Below are positions 44,157 to 52,675 of a stretch of DNA of 64,000 bases, in pieces. Under the pieces are notes generated by a model, which ran no database searches, was not told the origin of the DNA, and was given only the letters and a program-made list of their open reading frames with translations. A program made the translations under genes and the position numbers. Position 1 is the stretch's first letter. Each line of letters begins with the position of its first letter. The stretch is from Sphingomonas sp. (GTDB taxonomy: Bacteria; Pseudomonadota; Alphaproteobacteria; Sphingomonadales; Sphingomonadaceae), in NCBI RefSeq assembly GCF_019635515.1, contig NZ_JAHBZI010000001.1, forward strand, positions 806,001 through 870,000. The letters run 5' to 3'.

Positions 44157-45569
44157 ATGGCGAATTCGGCCAGCGACGTTCTGAAGATGGTCAAGGACAA
44201 CGAGATCGAGTGGATCGATCTGCGGTTTACCGATCCCAAGGGCAAGTGGCAGCACCTGACCATGGTCGCCTCGGTAGTGGGCGACGACGAGCTGACCGAC
44301 GGGCTGATGTTCGACGGCTCCTCGATCGAGGGCTGGAAGGCGATCAACGAGAGCGACATGATCCTCAAGCCCGATCTCGACGCGGTGTGGATCGACCCCT
44401 TCTCGGCGACCCCGATGCTGATCCTGGTCTGCGACGTGGTCGAGCCTTCGACCGGCGAGCTCTATTCGCGCGACCCGCGTTCGACCGCCAAGCGTTCCGA
44501 AGCCTATCTGAAGACGCTCGGCATCGGCGACACCGTCTATGTCGGCCCCGAAGCCGAATTCTTCATGTTCGATGATGTCCGCTTCGAGAACAGCTATTCG
44601 ACCAGCTATTACGCGATCGACGATATCGAGCTGCCGGGCAATTCGGGCCGCGAATATGACGGCGGCAATATGGGCCATCGCCCGCGCGCCAAGGGCGGCT
44701 ATTTCCCGGTCGCCCCGGTCGACAGCGCCGTCGATATCCGCGGCGAGATGGTCTCGACCATGCTGGAGATGGGCCTGCCCTGCGACAAGCATCACCACGA
44801 GGTCGCCGCCGCGCAGCACGAGCTCGGCCTGACCTTCGGCACGCTGGTGCAGACCGCCGACCGCATGCAGATCTACAAGTACGTCGTCCATCAGGTGGCG
44901 CATGCCTATGGCAAGACCGCTACCTTCATGCCCAAGCCGATCAAGGACGATAACGGATCGGGCATGCACACCCACATTTCGATCTGGGACAAGGGCAATC
45001 CGCTGTTCGCCGGCAATGGCTATGCGGGCCTGAGCGACATGTGCCTCTATTTCATCGGCGGCGTGATCAAGCACGCCAAGTCGCTGAACGCCTTCACCAA
45101 TCCCTCGACCAACAGCTACAAGCGGCTGGTTCCGGGCTATGAAGCGCCGGTGCTGCTCGCCTATTCGAGCCGCAACCGCTCGGCTTCGTGTCGCATCCCT
45201 TACGGCGCCGGCAGCAAGGCCAAGCGCGTCGAGTTCCGCTTCCCGGACGCGCTCGCCAATCCGTATCTCTGCTACGCGGCGATCCTGATGGCCGGGCTCG
45301 ACGGCATCCAGAACAAGATCCACCCGGGCGATCCGATGGACAAGAACCTCTATGATCTGCCGCCGGCCGAGCTTGAGCAGGTGCCGACCGTGTGCGCGTC
45401 GCTCTGCGAAGCGCTCGACAGCCTCGAGGCCGATCAGGACTATCTGCTCAAGGGCGACGTGTTCACCCGCGACCAGATCGCGGCCTATGTCGAGATCAAG
45501 CGCGCGGATGTCGCGCGTTGGGAAATGACCCCGTCGCCGGTTGAGTATGACATGTACTATTCGGCCTGA
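44157..45569 (+). CDS. glnA: Glutamine synthetase type I
   Basis: A 470-aa GSI from the ATG at 44157. The N-terminal [16 protein letters not shown], the metal/ATP segments [18 protein letters not shown] and [14 protein letters not shown], and [11 protein letters not shown] are intact. The adenylylation site is in [11 protein letters not shown]. It condenses glutamate and ammonia with ATP in the cytoplasm. It is the second gene of glnBA and is followed by a strong terminator. Confidence 0.97.
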   Translation: MANSASDVLKMVKDNEIEWIDLRFTDPKGKWQHLTMVASVVGDDELTDGLMFDGSSIEGWKAINESDMILKPDLDAVWIDPFSATPMLILVCDVVEPSTGELYSRDPRSTAKRSEAYLKTLGIGDTVYVGPEAEFFMFDDVRFENSYSTSYYAIDDIELPGNSGREYDGGNMGHRPRAKGGYFPVAPVDSAVDIRGEMVSTMLEMGLPCDKHHHEVAAAQHELGLTFGTLVQTADRMQIYKYVVHQVAHAYGKTATFMPKPIKDDNGSGMHTHISIWDKGNPLFAGNGYAGLSDMCLYFIGGVIKHAKSLNAFTNPSTNSYKRLVPGYEAPVLLAYSSRNRSASCRIPYGAGSKAKRVEFRFPDALANPYLCYAAILMAGLDGIQNKIHPGDPMDKNLYDLPPAELEQVPTVCASLCEALDSLEADQDYLLKGDVFTRDQIAAYVEIKRADVARWEMTPSPVEYDMYYSA

Positions 45570-45590
45570 TTTTCGAGATCAGACGATGAA

Positions 45591-45623
45591 AAGGGCGTCC
45601 GGGGAAACCCGGGCGCCCTTTTT
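45591..45623 (+). terminator. Rho-independent terminator after glnA
   Basis: A 13-bp stem (AAGGGCGTCCGGG with CCCGGGCGCCCTT, one G-T pair) with a GAAA loop is followed by TTT. It lies 21 nt after the glnA stop. Confidence 0.88.
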
Positions 45624-45654
45624 CAATCCGGCATTCGTGAAAGCCGAGAAGCGC

Positions 45655-46389
45655 TCAGCTTCCGTTGTTCGCGACCATGTCGATGTCGGTGCCGCCGTCG
45701 CTGCGCGCGGTCATGAACAGCACATAGGCGCCGCCGTCGCGCTCGCGGGTGCCGCCGAGGATGTGCTGCTCTCCATCCACCTGATGCTCGGACGTATAGC
45801 CCGATTTGATCGCGCGGGTGTAATACCAGTCGAGCATCGCCTGCATCGGCTGGGCCGAGGAGAAGCTGACCGCGCGGAGCTGGCATGTGCCCGCCTCGCT
45901 GCCCGCCGCTTCGGTGACGCGTGCTTGCGGGAACAGCGGAAGATCGCGCGGCAGGCGGTTCGCCCAGCCGGCGCTGTAGGTCATCGACGACGCGCACTGG
46001 CTGGTGCGGGCGTCGCGCTGGCGCGCGGCGATGCCGCCGAGCGTGACGCTCTCGCGGCCGGCGGCGCACTGCGTGCAATTCTTGTCGGCGGGCGTGGGCG
46101 CGGGGGCTTTCATCAGGCCGCTCATGTCCGGCTGATCGGTGTTGGTGGCGACGCCCTCATCGGGCACGCCGCCCGAGTAAGGCTGGCCCGGCGGGCGGAT
46201 CGCATCGCCATTGGCCTGACGGCCGAGCTGGGGATCGACCATGATCTGATCCTGCAGCGCGCTCGCCAGTGCCGGATCGGCGGCGTTGCCGCTGACTTCC
46301 TCAAGGCCGTTGAGGCCGTTCGAGCCGCCGCATCCCGTCAGCGCAAGCGGCAGGAGGATCGACAGACGGAAAGCTCGGCGAAAGGCCAT
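45655..46389 (-). CDS. Hypothetical lipoprotein
   Basis: A 244-aa protein with a signal peptide ending in a lipobox (LPLALTGCGG), so it is probably lipid-anchored to a membrane. The mature part is Gly/Asp/Pro-rich with two Cys pairs (CTQCAAG, and later single Cys residues), and a C-terminal domain with DWYYTRAIKSGY and GGAYVLFMTAR. No family is recognised. It converges on glnA beyond the terminator and is divergent from the SOUL gene. Confidence 0.75.
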   Translation of the reverse strand: MAFRRAFRLSILLPLALTGCGGSNGLNGLEEVSGNAADPALASALQDQIMVDPQLGRQANGDAIRPPGQPYSGGVPDEGVATNTDQPDMSGLMKAPAPTPADKNCTQCAAGRESVTLGGIAARQRDARTSQCASSMTYSAGWANRLPRDLPLFPQARVTEAAGSEAGTCQLRAVSFSSAQPMQAMLDWYYTRAIKSGYTSEHQVDGEQHILGGTRERDGGAYVLFMTARSDGGTDIDMVANNGS

Positions 46390-46537
46390 TCAACGCTCCT
46401 TTGGGCAGAGCCGTCATGCCTTGGGAAGGTTAAGGAAGCGTTTGGCAGGGCTGGCGGAACCCCGCGTTTTGCGTTAACCATTCGGAACCCGGACGGATCG
46501 AGTGCGTTGACCGCAATCGAATTCGAAGGGGGATTCC

Positions 46538-47119
46538 ATGGCTTTTAGCGCGAAGATGATCGGTGGCGGCGTGGCCGCCGCGGTGGCGACCGGCGTCGGC
46601 TATCTGCTGCTGTCGCGAGGTGAGCAGGCCGCCGCGTTCCGCACCATCTCACGCGAGGGTGCCTTCAGCGTTCGTGACTATCCCAAGCTGTGGGTCGCCG
46701 AGACGGTGATCGAGGGGATGCGCGAATCCGCGGTCGCACGCGGTCTTGGCCGGCTTGCCGAATATCTGTTCGGGCGGGGCGGCGGGTCGCGGCTGACGAT
46801 CCCGGTGCTCGCCGACGGCGATGAGGATGGCCGTGGCTGGCGCACCCGGCTGGTGATGCCCGACCGCATCCGCCCCGAGGGTCTGGAGCCCGAGGAAGGC
46901 GTGGCGCTTCGCGCGCTGCCGCCGCGCCGGATCGCGGCGATGCGCTTCTCGGGTGACAATAGCGATCACATCCTAGGCAGCCATGAGGCCGAATTGCGCC
47001 GCTGGATGAAGGCGCAGGGCCTGCGCGCCGCCGGGCCGGTCGAGCACGCCTTTTACAATTCGCCGCTGACCCCGGCGCGCCTGCGCCGCAGCGAAGTACT
47101 GATCCCGCTCGCGGCATAG
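46538..47119 (+). CDS. SOUL family heme-binding protein
   Basis: A 193-aa protein with an N-terminal signal or anchor helix (GGGVAAAVATGVGYLLLS) and the SOUL pattern: FSVRDYPKLWVAETVIEG, a basic middle, PPRRIAAMRFSGD and a C-terminal VEHAFYNSPLTP. SOUL/HBP domains bind heme or other hydrophobic ligands. Such exported versions are common in alphaproteobacteria, but their role is not known. GGGG precedes the start 6 nt away. It is monocistronic. Confidence 0.85.
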   Translation: MAFSAKMIGGGVAAAVATGVGYLLLSRGEQAAAFRTISREGAFSVRDYPKLWVAETVIEGMRESAVARGLGRLAEYLFGRGGGSRLTIPVLADGDEDGRGWRTRLVMPDRIRPEGLEPEEGVALRALPPRRIAAMRFSGDNSDHILGSHEAELRRWMKAQGLRAAGPVEHAFYNSPLTPARLRRSEVLIPLAA

Positions 47120-47164
47120 CTGTGCTATATTGCTAATACACTATGGAAGCCCTATAGTCTTCGC

Positions 47165-47392
47165 ATGCTCAATATCCTTTCGATCCTCGTCGGCATCATC
47201 GCGTTCCTGATAGCGCTGGTCGGCATCATACCGATCCCGTTCGTACCGTTGCTCAACTGGATCGCGCTTCCGATCGCGATCATTGGCGCGGCGCTGGGCG
47301 CGGTCTCGGGCCGGACCTCGGGCCGTAACCTCAACCTGCTGGTGTGCATCGTCAGCGGCCTGCGCCTGTTCCTGACGGGTGGCTTCATCTGA
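47165..47392 (+). CDS. Small hydrophobic membrane protein (75 aa)
   Basis: The ORF starts at ATG 47165. It has two hydrophobic helices (ILSILVGIIAFLIALVG and NWIALPIAIIGAALGAV), then a C-terminal hydrophobic segment LNLLVCIVSGLRLFLTG. No family is recognised. A palindromic repeat and the terminator of the neighbouring gene follow. Confidence 0.65.
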   Translation: MLNILSILVGIIAFLIALVGIIPIPFVPLLNWIALPIAIIGAALGAVSGRTSGRNLNLLVCIVSGLRLFLTGGFI

Positions 47393-47394
47393 CG

Positions 47395-47515
47395 CGCCAC
47401 GCTGGATCTGATCCAGCGACGTCATGCTGACCTTGGCTCGGCATCCATTGCCCAACAAGCTTCGTCTTGCGCATGGTGTGTTGGACCCTGAGACGCGTTC
47501 AGGATGACGACCAGG
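47395..47515. repeat. Intergenic inverted repeat
   Basis: The arms include CAGCGACGTCATGCTGAC and GTTGGACCCTGAGACGCG near a TTCAGGATGACG segment; these are variants of the GTCATCC/GGATGAC-type sphingomonad repeats, with imperfect arms. A related short copy GTCATCCCGCCGGGGTGACG occurs at 17449-17464. It carries no ORF. Confidence 0.5.
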
Positions 47516-47554
47516 CAAGTTTGGCGGTCTCACTGGTTGGCCCTCGGGCAAGCA

Positions 47555-47586
47555 AAAGGCCCCGGCGGTTTCCCGCCGGGGCCTTT
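47555..47586. terminator. Bidirectional Rho-independent terminator
   Basis: A perfect 14-bp stem (AAAGGCCCCGGCGG with its complement) with a 4-nt loop (TTTC) has T-runs on both strands. It lies 25 nt after the glycine-zipper protein gene on the minus strand and can stop both converging genes. Confidence 0.9.
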
Positions 47587-47610
47587 CTCTCGCCTGCGTG
47601 GCTGAGCGCG

Positions 47611-48153
47611 TTAGCGGCAGCGGATGTTGTTACGGTCCACCGAAGCGCCAAGCGTCGCGCCGACCGCGGCACCGAGCAGCGTGCCGAGAGTGGCGTTGCC
47701 GCCGCCCGCGATCGCGTTACCGAACAGTCCACCCGCGACACCGCCCACGATCAGGCCGGTGGTGCCGTCGCTGCGGCGGCAATAATAGCGGCCGTCGCGG
47801 CCGCGATAGATGCGGTCGTTCCGCGTCAGGCGGCGTTCCTGATAATAGCGGCCGTCGCGATAATAATCGTCGGCCCAATAGCGGGTCTCGCCGCGCGGCA
47901 GGCGGTTATAGTTGTAGTTGCGATAGGTGCGCCAATCGCGCTGCCACGCGCGGCGGTCATCGTGACGCGCCTGGGCGATATCGCGGCGGCAGTCCATGGC
48001 CTCGCGGCGATATTCGCGGCGGCTGTCCGCGTTGCGAAGGTCACGGGCGCAATCGGCGCGGGCCGCCCGCTCGTTATGATTATAGCTCTGGGCCATCGCC
48101 GGCACAGCCGGAAGGGTGGCGGCGGCAACGGCCGCGGCAAGGATGATACGCAT
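47611..48153 (-). CDS. Exported glycine-zipper protein
   Basis: A 180-aa protein with a signal peptide (AAVAAATLPAVPAMAQ). The middle is very Arg/Tyr-rich (YRNYNYNRLPRGETRY) and the C-terminal ~50 residues form a glycine zipper (GLIVGGVAGGLFGNAIAG, then LGTLLGAAVGATLGAS), like 17-kDa surface antigen and 2TM-type proteins. Such domains insert into or pack against the outer membrane. The basic Tyr-rich part is unusual. Function is unproven. Confidence 0.8.
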   Translation of the reverse strand: MRIILAAAVAAATLPAVPAMAQSYNHNERAARADCARDLRNADSRREYRREAMDCRRDIAQARHDDRRAWQRDWRTYRNYNYNRLPRGETRYWADDYYRDGRYYQERRLTRNDRIYRGRDGRYYCRRSDGTTGLIVGGVAGGLFGNAIAGGGNATLGTLLGAAVGATLGASVDRNNIRCR

Positions 48154-48258
48154 GGATTTTCTCCTGTCGTTTCCGTTTCAGGTGTATGTCCAACGTATCG
48201 AAGCGGGACGAGGTTGCGTGAACCCGAAACTACTCCCGGTTCATCGCAGGGACAGGCG

Positions 48259-49083
48259 TCAGATCCGGGTGTCGCCGGGATACGCGAAGAGCAGGTCGCT
48301 GCCTTCGTCCGCTTCCAGCCTGGCTTCGCCAGTGACAGTCAGGCACTGACCCGCGCGGAACGCCGTGCCGCCGATCGTGCCGCCGCCGGTGAGCGCGACC
48401 AGCCAGCCGGTGATGCCCTCGGGCATCGCCACCTCGCGGCTGCCGGCCTGCCAGCGCTCGAGAACGAATTTGGGACCCTCGACGAGGATGTCGCGCCCGT
48501 TGCCGACATCGCCCGGCATCGGATGTGGGACGAAGGGCACCGGCTCGGCGACGGCGATGCCCTGATCGAGATGCAGTTCGCGCGGGCGGCCATAGTCGTA
48601 GAGCCGATAGGTGGTCTCGCTGTTCTGCTGGACCTCGACCAAGGTGATTCCCGCGCCGATCGCGTGGATCGTCCCCGATGCCGAATAAAAGAAATCTCCG
48701 GCCTTCACCGGCTTCCAGTCGAGCAGGTCCTCGATCGATCCGTCGAGCGCGGCCTCGCGCAGCGTCTCGCGGTCGGTGGGGAATCTGGTGCCCAGCGCGA
48801 TCGTCGAATCGGGTTCGGCGGCGAGGATAACCCAGCATTCGTCCTTGCCGCGCGGCAAGCCTACGGCATGCGCCTGCTCGTCGTTCGGATGGACCTGCAC
48901 CGACAATTTCTCACTGGTGAACAGATATTTGATCAGCAGGTCGGGGGTGCTGTCGCCCGGCGTCTGGAACCAGATCTCGCCGACCGGATCGCCTTCGGGC
49001 GCGGGGTTCTCGAAGCCCGGCCACAAGGTGTGGCGGCCCCACGGCTTTTCGACGCGGTGGGTGGCGAGCAGCGTTGCGGTCAC
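48259..49083 (-). CDS. manA: Mannose-6-phosphate isomerase (class I)
   Basis: A 274-aa isomerase from a GTG at 49083 with AAAGGA 6 nt upstream; an ATG at 49182 would add 33 unlikely residues. The zinc/catalytic region reads KLSVQVHPNDEQAH, with EIWFQTPGD before and GTIHAIGAG after, as in class I PMIs. It interconverts mannose- and fructose-6-phosphate for GDP-mannose and exopolysaccharide synthesis. It is divergent from bamD and stands alone. Confidence 0.92.
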   Translation of the reverse strand: MTATLLATHRVEKPWGRHTLWPGFENPAPEGDPVGEIWFQTPGDSTPDLLIKYLFTSEKLSVQVHPNDEQAHAVGLPRGKDECWVILAAEPDSTIALGTRFPTDRETLREAALDGSIEDLLDWKPVKAGDFFYSASGTIHAIGAGITLVEVQQNSETTYRLYDYGRPRELHLDQGIAVAEPVPFVPHPMPGDVGNGRDILVEGPKFVLERWQAGSREVAMPEGITGWLVALTGGGTIGGTAFRAGQCLTVTGEARLEADEGSDLLFAYPGDTRI

Positions 49084-49206
49084 TGGGAATCCTTTGCGTG
49101 AATCTGCTATTCTTGGCCAACGCGCATAGCGCCCAAGCGCTCCCGCCCCAATCCCGCCGCGAAAAGGATTGTTTGAAGCCATGCGACCGCGCTAAGACGC
49201 CAACCC

Positions 49207-50010
49207 ATGCGTACACCATTTCGTCGCGCCCTTGCGCTCGCCATCGTTCCCGTGCTCGCTTTTTCGGTCGCCGGGTGCGCCAAGAAGGGTGCCAAGGCTG
49301 ACCTTCCGTATGTCGCGCGCGACGTCGGCACGCTGTACAGCACCGGCAAGGAAAAGCTCGACCAGCACCAGTACAAGCTGGCCGCGGCGCTGTTCGACGA
49401 GGTCGAGCGCCAGCATCCCTATTCGATCTGGGCGCGCCGCGCGCAGCTGATGGGCGCGTTCAGCTATTATCTGAACAAGGATTATCCCGAGGCGATCTCC
49501 TCGGCGCAGCGTTTCCTGGCGGTGCATCCGGGCAACCGCGACGCGCCCTATGCCTATTATCTGATCGGCGTGAGCTATTACGAGCAGATCAGCGACGTGA
49601 CGCGCGATCAGAAGATCACGCAGCAGGCGCTCGATTCGCTGGGCGAGCTGACGCGGCGCTATCCGACCTCGAAATACGCTTCGGACGCGCGGCTCAAGAT
49701 CGATCTGGTCCGCGATCACCTCGCCGGCAAGGAAATGGAGATCGGGCGCTTCTACGAATCGCGCGGGCTGTGGCTGGCGGCGTCGCTGCGCTTCCGCGCC
49801 GTGGTCGACAATTACGAGACCACGACGCACGTGCCCGAGGCGCTGCTGCGGCTGACCGAAACCTATCTGGCGCTGGGCGTGCCGATGGAGGCCAAGAAGT
49901 CGGCCGCCGTGCTCGGCAACAACTATCCCGGCACCGACTGGTATCAGCGCGCCTACAAGCTGATCCAGGACAATCAGGACAAGCTCGCCAAGGCCGTTCC
50001 GGCGAGCTGA
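49207..50010 (+). CDS. bamD: Outer-membrane assembly factor BamD
   Basis: A 267-aa lipoprotein. The signal peptide ends in FSVAGCAKK, giving the lipobox Cys near residue 23. Five TPR-like helix pairs follow (KLAAALFDEVERQHPYSIWA, AISSAQRFLAVHPGN and others), as in BamD/YfiO. It is a core part of the BAM complex that folds and inserts outer-membrane barrels. The gene is 57 nt upstream of recN, which is a common alphaproteobacterial order. Confidence 0.95.
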   Translation: MRTPFRRALALAIVPVLAFSVAGCAKKGAKADLPYVARDVGTLYSTGKEKLDQHQYKLAAALFDEVERQHPYSIWARRAQLMGAFSYYLNKDYPEAISSAQRFLAVHPGNRDAPYAYYLIGVSYYEQISDVTRDQKITQQALDSLGELTRRYPTSKYASDARLKIDLVRDHLAGKEMEIGRFYESRGLWLAASLRFRAVVDNYETTTHVPEALLRLTETYLALGVPMEAKKSAAVLGNNYPGTDWYQRAYKLIQDNQDKLAKAVPAS

Positions 50011-50067
50011 GCGGATAGTGGTGCCCGCCACTTCCGTTCCTGACTTGTTCCTGTATTAGAGGCGCCG

Positions 50068-51732
50068 ATGCTGACGGCGCTTTCCATCCGCGATGTGGTT
50101 TTGATCGAGGCGCTGGACCTGGAGTTCGGCGAGGGGCTCGGCGTGCTCACCGGCGAGACCGGGGCGGGCAAATCGATCCTGCTCGATGCGCTGGGGCTGG
50201 CGCTGGGCGCGCGCGGCGAGACCGGTCTGGTCCGCCAGGGCGCGGGACAGGCGGTGGTGACCGCGACCTTCGAGACCCCGCCCGCCGATGGGGAAGTCGC
50301 CGGCCTGTTCGCGGAGAACGGGCTTGAGCTGGAGCCGGGCGAGCCGTTGATCGTGCGGCGTATCGTCAAGTCCGATGGCGGCAGCCGGGCGTTCCTCAAC
50401 GATCAGCCGGCCTCGGCCGGGCTGTTGCGCGAGCTGGCGCCGCATCTGGTCGAGATCCACGGCCAGCATGACGATCGCGGACTGCTCAATCCGCGCGGGC
50501 ACCGCGCGCTGCTCGACGCCTTCGGACGATTGGACGCCGCGCCGGTGGCGGGCGCGCACAAGGCGTGGCGCGACGCGGAGGCGGCGCTGGCCGCGGCGCG
50601 CGCCGAGCAGGATGTCGCCGAGCGCGACCGCGAGTGGCTCGAGCATGCCGTCGCCGAATTGCGCGCGCTCGCGCCCGAGCCGGGCGAGGAAGAGACTCTC
50701 GCCGAGCGCCGGGCGACGATGCAGCGCGGTGAGAAGATCGCGGGCGAACTGCAATCGATCGCGGATCTGCTCGAAGGCTCGGACGGCGGCCTGACCAAAT
50801 TGCGCCAGGCCGCGCGAATCCTCGATCGCATCGGCGAGGATCACCCGTTGCTCGGCGAAGCGCTGGCCGCGCTCGACAGCGCCATCAACCATGCCGCCGA
50901 GACGCAGGACAAGGTCGATGCCGCCGCCGAGGCGCTGGCATTCGATCCCGCCGCGCTGGAGGCGGACGAGACGCGGCTGTTCGAGCTGCGCGGGGTGGCG
51001 CGCAAGCACCGCGTCCAGCCCGACGATCTTGCCGGCCTGCTGACCGAGCTTTCCGCCAAGCTCGAGCGCGTCGAGAGCGGTGGCGCGGGGATCGCGGCGA
51101 TGGAACTGGCGGTCGAGGAAACCCACCGCGCCTATCGCGAGGCCGCGCGCACGCTTTCGGTGGCGCGAACCGAGGCGGCGTCGCGGCTCGATCTCGCCGT
51201 CGAGAGCGAGCTCAGGCCGCTCAAGCTGGACGCGGCGCGGTTCCGCACCTCGGTCGAGCCGCTCGAGGAGTCGCAATGGTCGGCATCGGGGATGGACCGG
51301 GTCGAGTTCCTCGTCTCGACCAACCCCGGTGCGCCGTTCGCGCCGCTGATCAAGATCGCGTCGGGCGGTGAACTGTCGCGCTTCATCCTCGCGCTCAAGG
51401 TGGCGCTGGCCGAAGAGGGTGGGGCGAGCACGCTGATCTTCGACGAGATCGATCGCGGCGTCGGCGGGGCGGTGGCGAGCGCCATCGGCGACCGGCTGGC
51501 ACGGCTGGCGGGGACCGCGCAGGTGCTGGTGGTGACACACAGTCCGCAGGTCGCGGCGCGGGGCGCCCGCCATCTGCTGATCGCCAAGTCGCACGACGGC
51601 ATTGTCACCCGCACCGGCGTCACCCCGCTCGACGACGCCCAGCGCCGCGAGGAGATCGCCCGGATGCTATCGGGCGCCGAGATCACCGACGAGGCGCGCG
51701 CCCAGGCCGAGCGGCTGATCGAGCCGGCCTAG
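50068..51732 (+). CDS. recN: DNA repair protein RecN
   Basis: A 554-aa SMC-like ATPase. Walker A is LTGETGAGKSILLDAL, the Q-loop area is HGQHDDRGLLNPRGHR, the signature is SGGELSRFILALKVAL and Walker B is TLIFDEIDRGVGG. The middle ~300 residues form coiled coils. RecN holds broken DNA ends for recombinational repair in the cytoplasm. The gene follows bamD with a 57-nt gap. A GC-rich inverted repeat around the stop could end transcription. Confidence 0.96.
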   Translation: MLTALSIRDVVLIEALDLEFGEGLGVLTGETGAGKSILLDALGLALGARGETGLVRQGAGQAVVTATFETPPADGEVAGLFAENGLELEPGEPLIVRRIVKSDGGSRAFLNDQPASAGLLRELAPHLVEIHGQHDDRGLLNPRGHRALLDAFGRLDAAPVAGAHKAWRDAEAALAAARAEQDVAERDREWLEHAVAELRALAPEPGEEETLAERRATMQRGEKIAGELQSIADLLEGSDGGLTKLRQAARILDRIGEDHPLLGEALAALDSAINHAAETQDKVDAAAEALAFDPAALEADETRLFELRGVARKHRVQPDDLAGLLTELSAKLERVESGGAGIAAMELAVEETHRAYREAARTLSVARTEAASRLDLAVESELRPLKLDAARFRTSVEPLEESQWSASGMDRVEFLVSTNPGAPFAPLIKIASGGELSRFILALKVALAEEGGASTLIFDEIDRGVGGAVASAIGDRLARLAGTAQVLVVTHSPQVAARGARHLLIAKSHDGIVTRTGVTPLDDAQRREEIARMLSGAEITDEARAQAERLIEPA

Positions 51733-51742
51733 GGCCCGGGCT

Positions 51743-52036
51743 CTAGCCGATCAGCTTGCCGAGCGCCTCCAGATAGGTCTTGAACGCCGCGCGCCCCTTG
51801 GTCGTGATCCGGGCACGCGTCAGTGGCTTGCGGCCGAGGAAGCTCTTTTCGATGGTGATATATCCGGCCTCTTCCAGCTTGCGGAGATGGACCGAGAGAT
51901 TGCCCTGGGTGGCATCGAGCAACGCCTTGAGCTCGTTGAAATCGGCTGCTTCGGCGTCGGCGAGATAGGCCATGATCCCCAGCCGCATGCGGCCGTGGAT
52001 GACGTCGTCAATCTGCCCGATATCGAAGCCGCCCAT
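51743..52036 (-). CDS. Winged-helix transcriptional regulator (ArsR/MarR-like)
   Basis: A 97-aa single winged helix: RMRLGIMAYLADAEAADFNE, then LDATQGNLSVHLRKLEEAGY and YITIEKSFLGRKPLTRARIT. It has the wHTH pattern of small regulators that sit beside transporters or membrane enzymes. It follows the membrane protein gene by 1 nt, so it is part of the operon that begins with the acyltransferase. The effector is unknown. Confidence 0.82.
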   Translation of the reverse strand: MGGFDIGQIDDVIHGRMRLGIMAYLADAEAADFNELKALLDATQGNLSVHLRKLEEAGYITIEKSFLGRKPLTRARITTKGRAAFKTYLEALGKLIG

Positions 52037-52037
52037 G

Positions 52038-52670
52038 TCAGCCGCGCGCCGCGCCCCGCCACAATATCCAGCCGGGCAACGCCATCAGCCCCAGCAGCGC
52101 CACCGTGAGAATCGCGAGAAACGGCACGAACAGGTCCGGATCGCCGAGGCCGAGGATCCACGCCAGCGCCAGCGAGGTGACGAACCACCCGCCCGAGACC
52201 AGCCCGAACCAGCCCTGCCGGCGCACCGCGAAGGCGATGTACCAGACGGTACCCTGCACCACGCAGATCATGATCGGATGCAGCAGCCACGTCGCCATGC
52301 TGTGGGTGCGCCAGGCGAGCCAGCCGAAGATCAAGGCCGTGGTCAGCGCCGCCAGGCCGCCGCCGCCGAATGCGGCGTTGATCGCGCGGGTGCCGACGCT
52401 GTGCTTGCTCTGGCCCTTGTCGCGGATCGTGATGCGGATCATCTCCGCGATGAAGATCAGGGTTGGCAGGATGCCGACGGTGAGGTGGACGGCGACAGGT
52501 GCCTCGATGCCCGTCGCGAGGATCGTCTGGATCAGGCACTGGATGCCATAGCAAAGCCCGGCTACGAACAGTGCCTGACCGAGCGAGAGCTGGACCTGGC
52601 CACCTTCGCTCACCAGCGCGCGGACGAAGGCGAGGTCATCGCGCGCGCTTTCCGTTATCGGGTCGCTCAT
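52038..52670 (-). CDS. Membrane protein of unknown function
   Basis: A 210-aa protein from the ATG at 52670, 5 nt after the acyltransferase stop. It has about five or six transmembrane segments (FVAGLCYGIQCLIQTILA, FGGGGLAALTTALIFGWLA, FLAILTVALLGLMALPGW). The N-terminus is Asp/Glu-rich. Not a recognised family. Its position between an acyltransferase and a regulator suggests it works with one or both. Confidence 0.75.
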   Translation of the reverse strand: MSDPITESARDDLAFVRALVSEGGQVQLSLGQALFVAGLCYGIQCLIQTILATGIEAPVAVHLTVGILPTLIFIAEMIRITIRDKGQSKHSVGTRAINAAFGGGGLAALTTALIFGWLAWRTHSMATWLLHPIMICVVQGTVWYIAFAVRRQGWFGLVSGGWFVTSLALAWILGLGDPDLFVPFLAILTVALLGLMALPGWILWRGAARG

Positions 52671-52675
52671 GCCGT

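Noticed and set aside
50068-51732. The - strand frame opposite recN as a second gene
   Set aside because: Antisense shadow of recN; no domain pattern.
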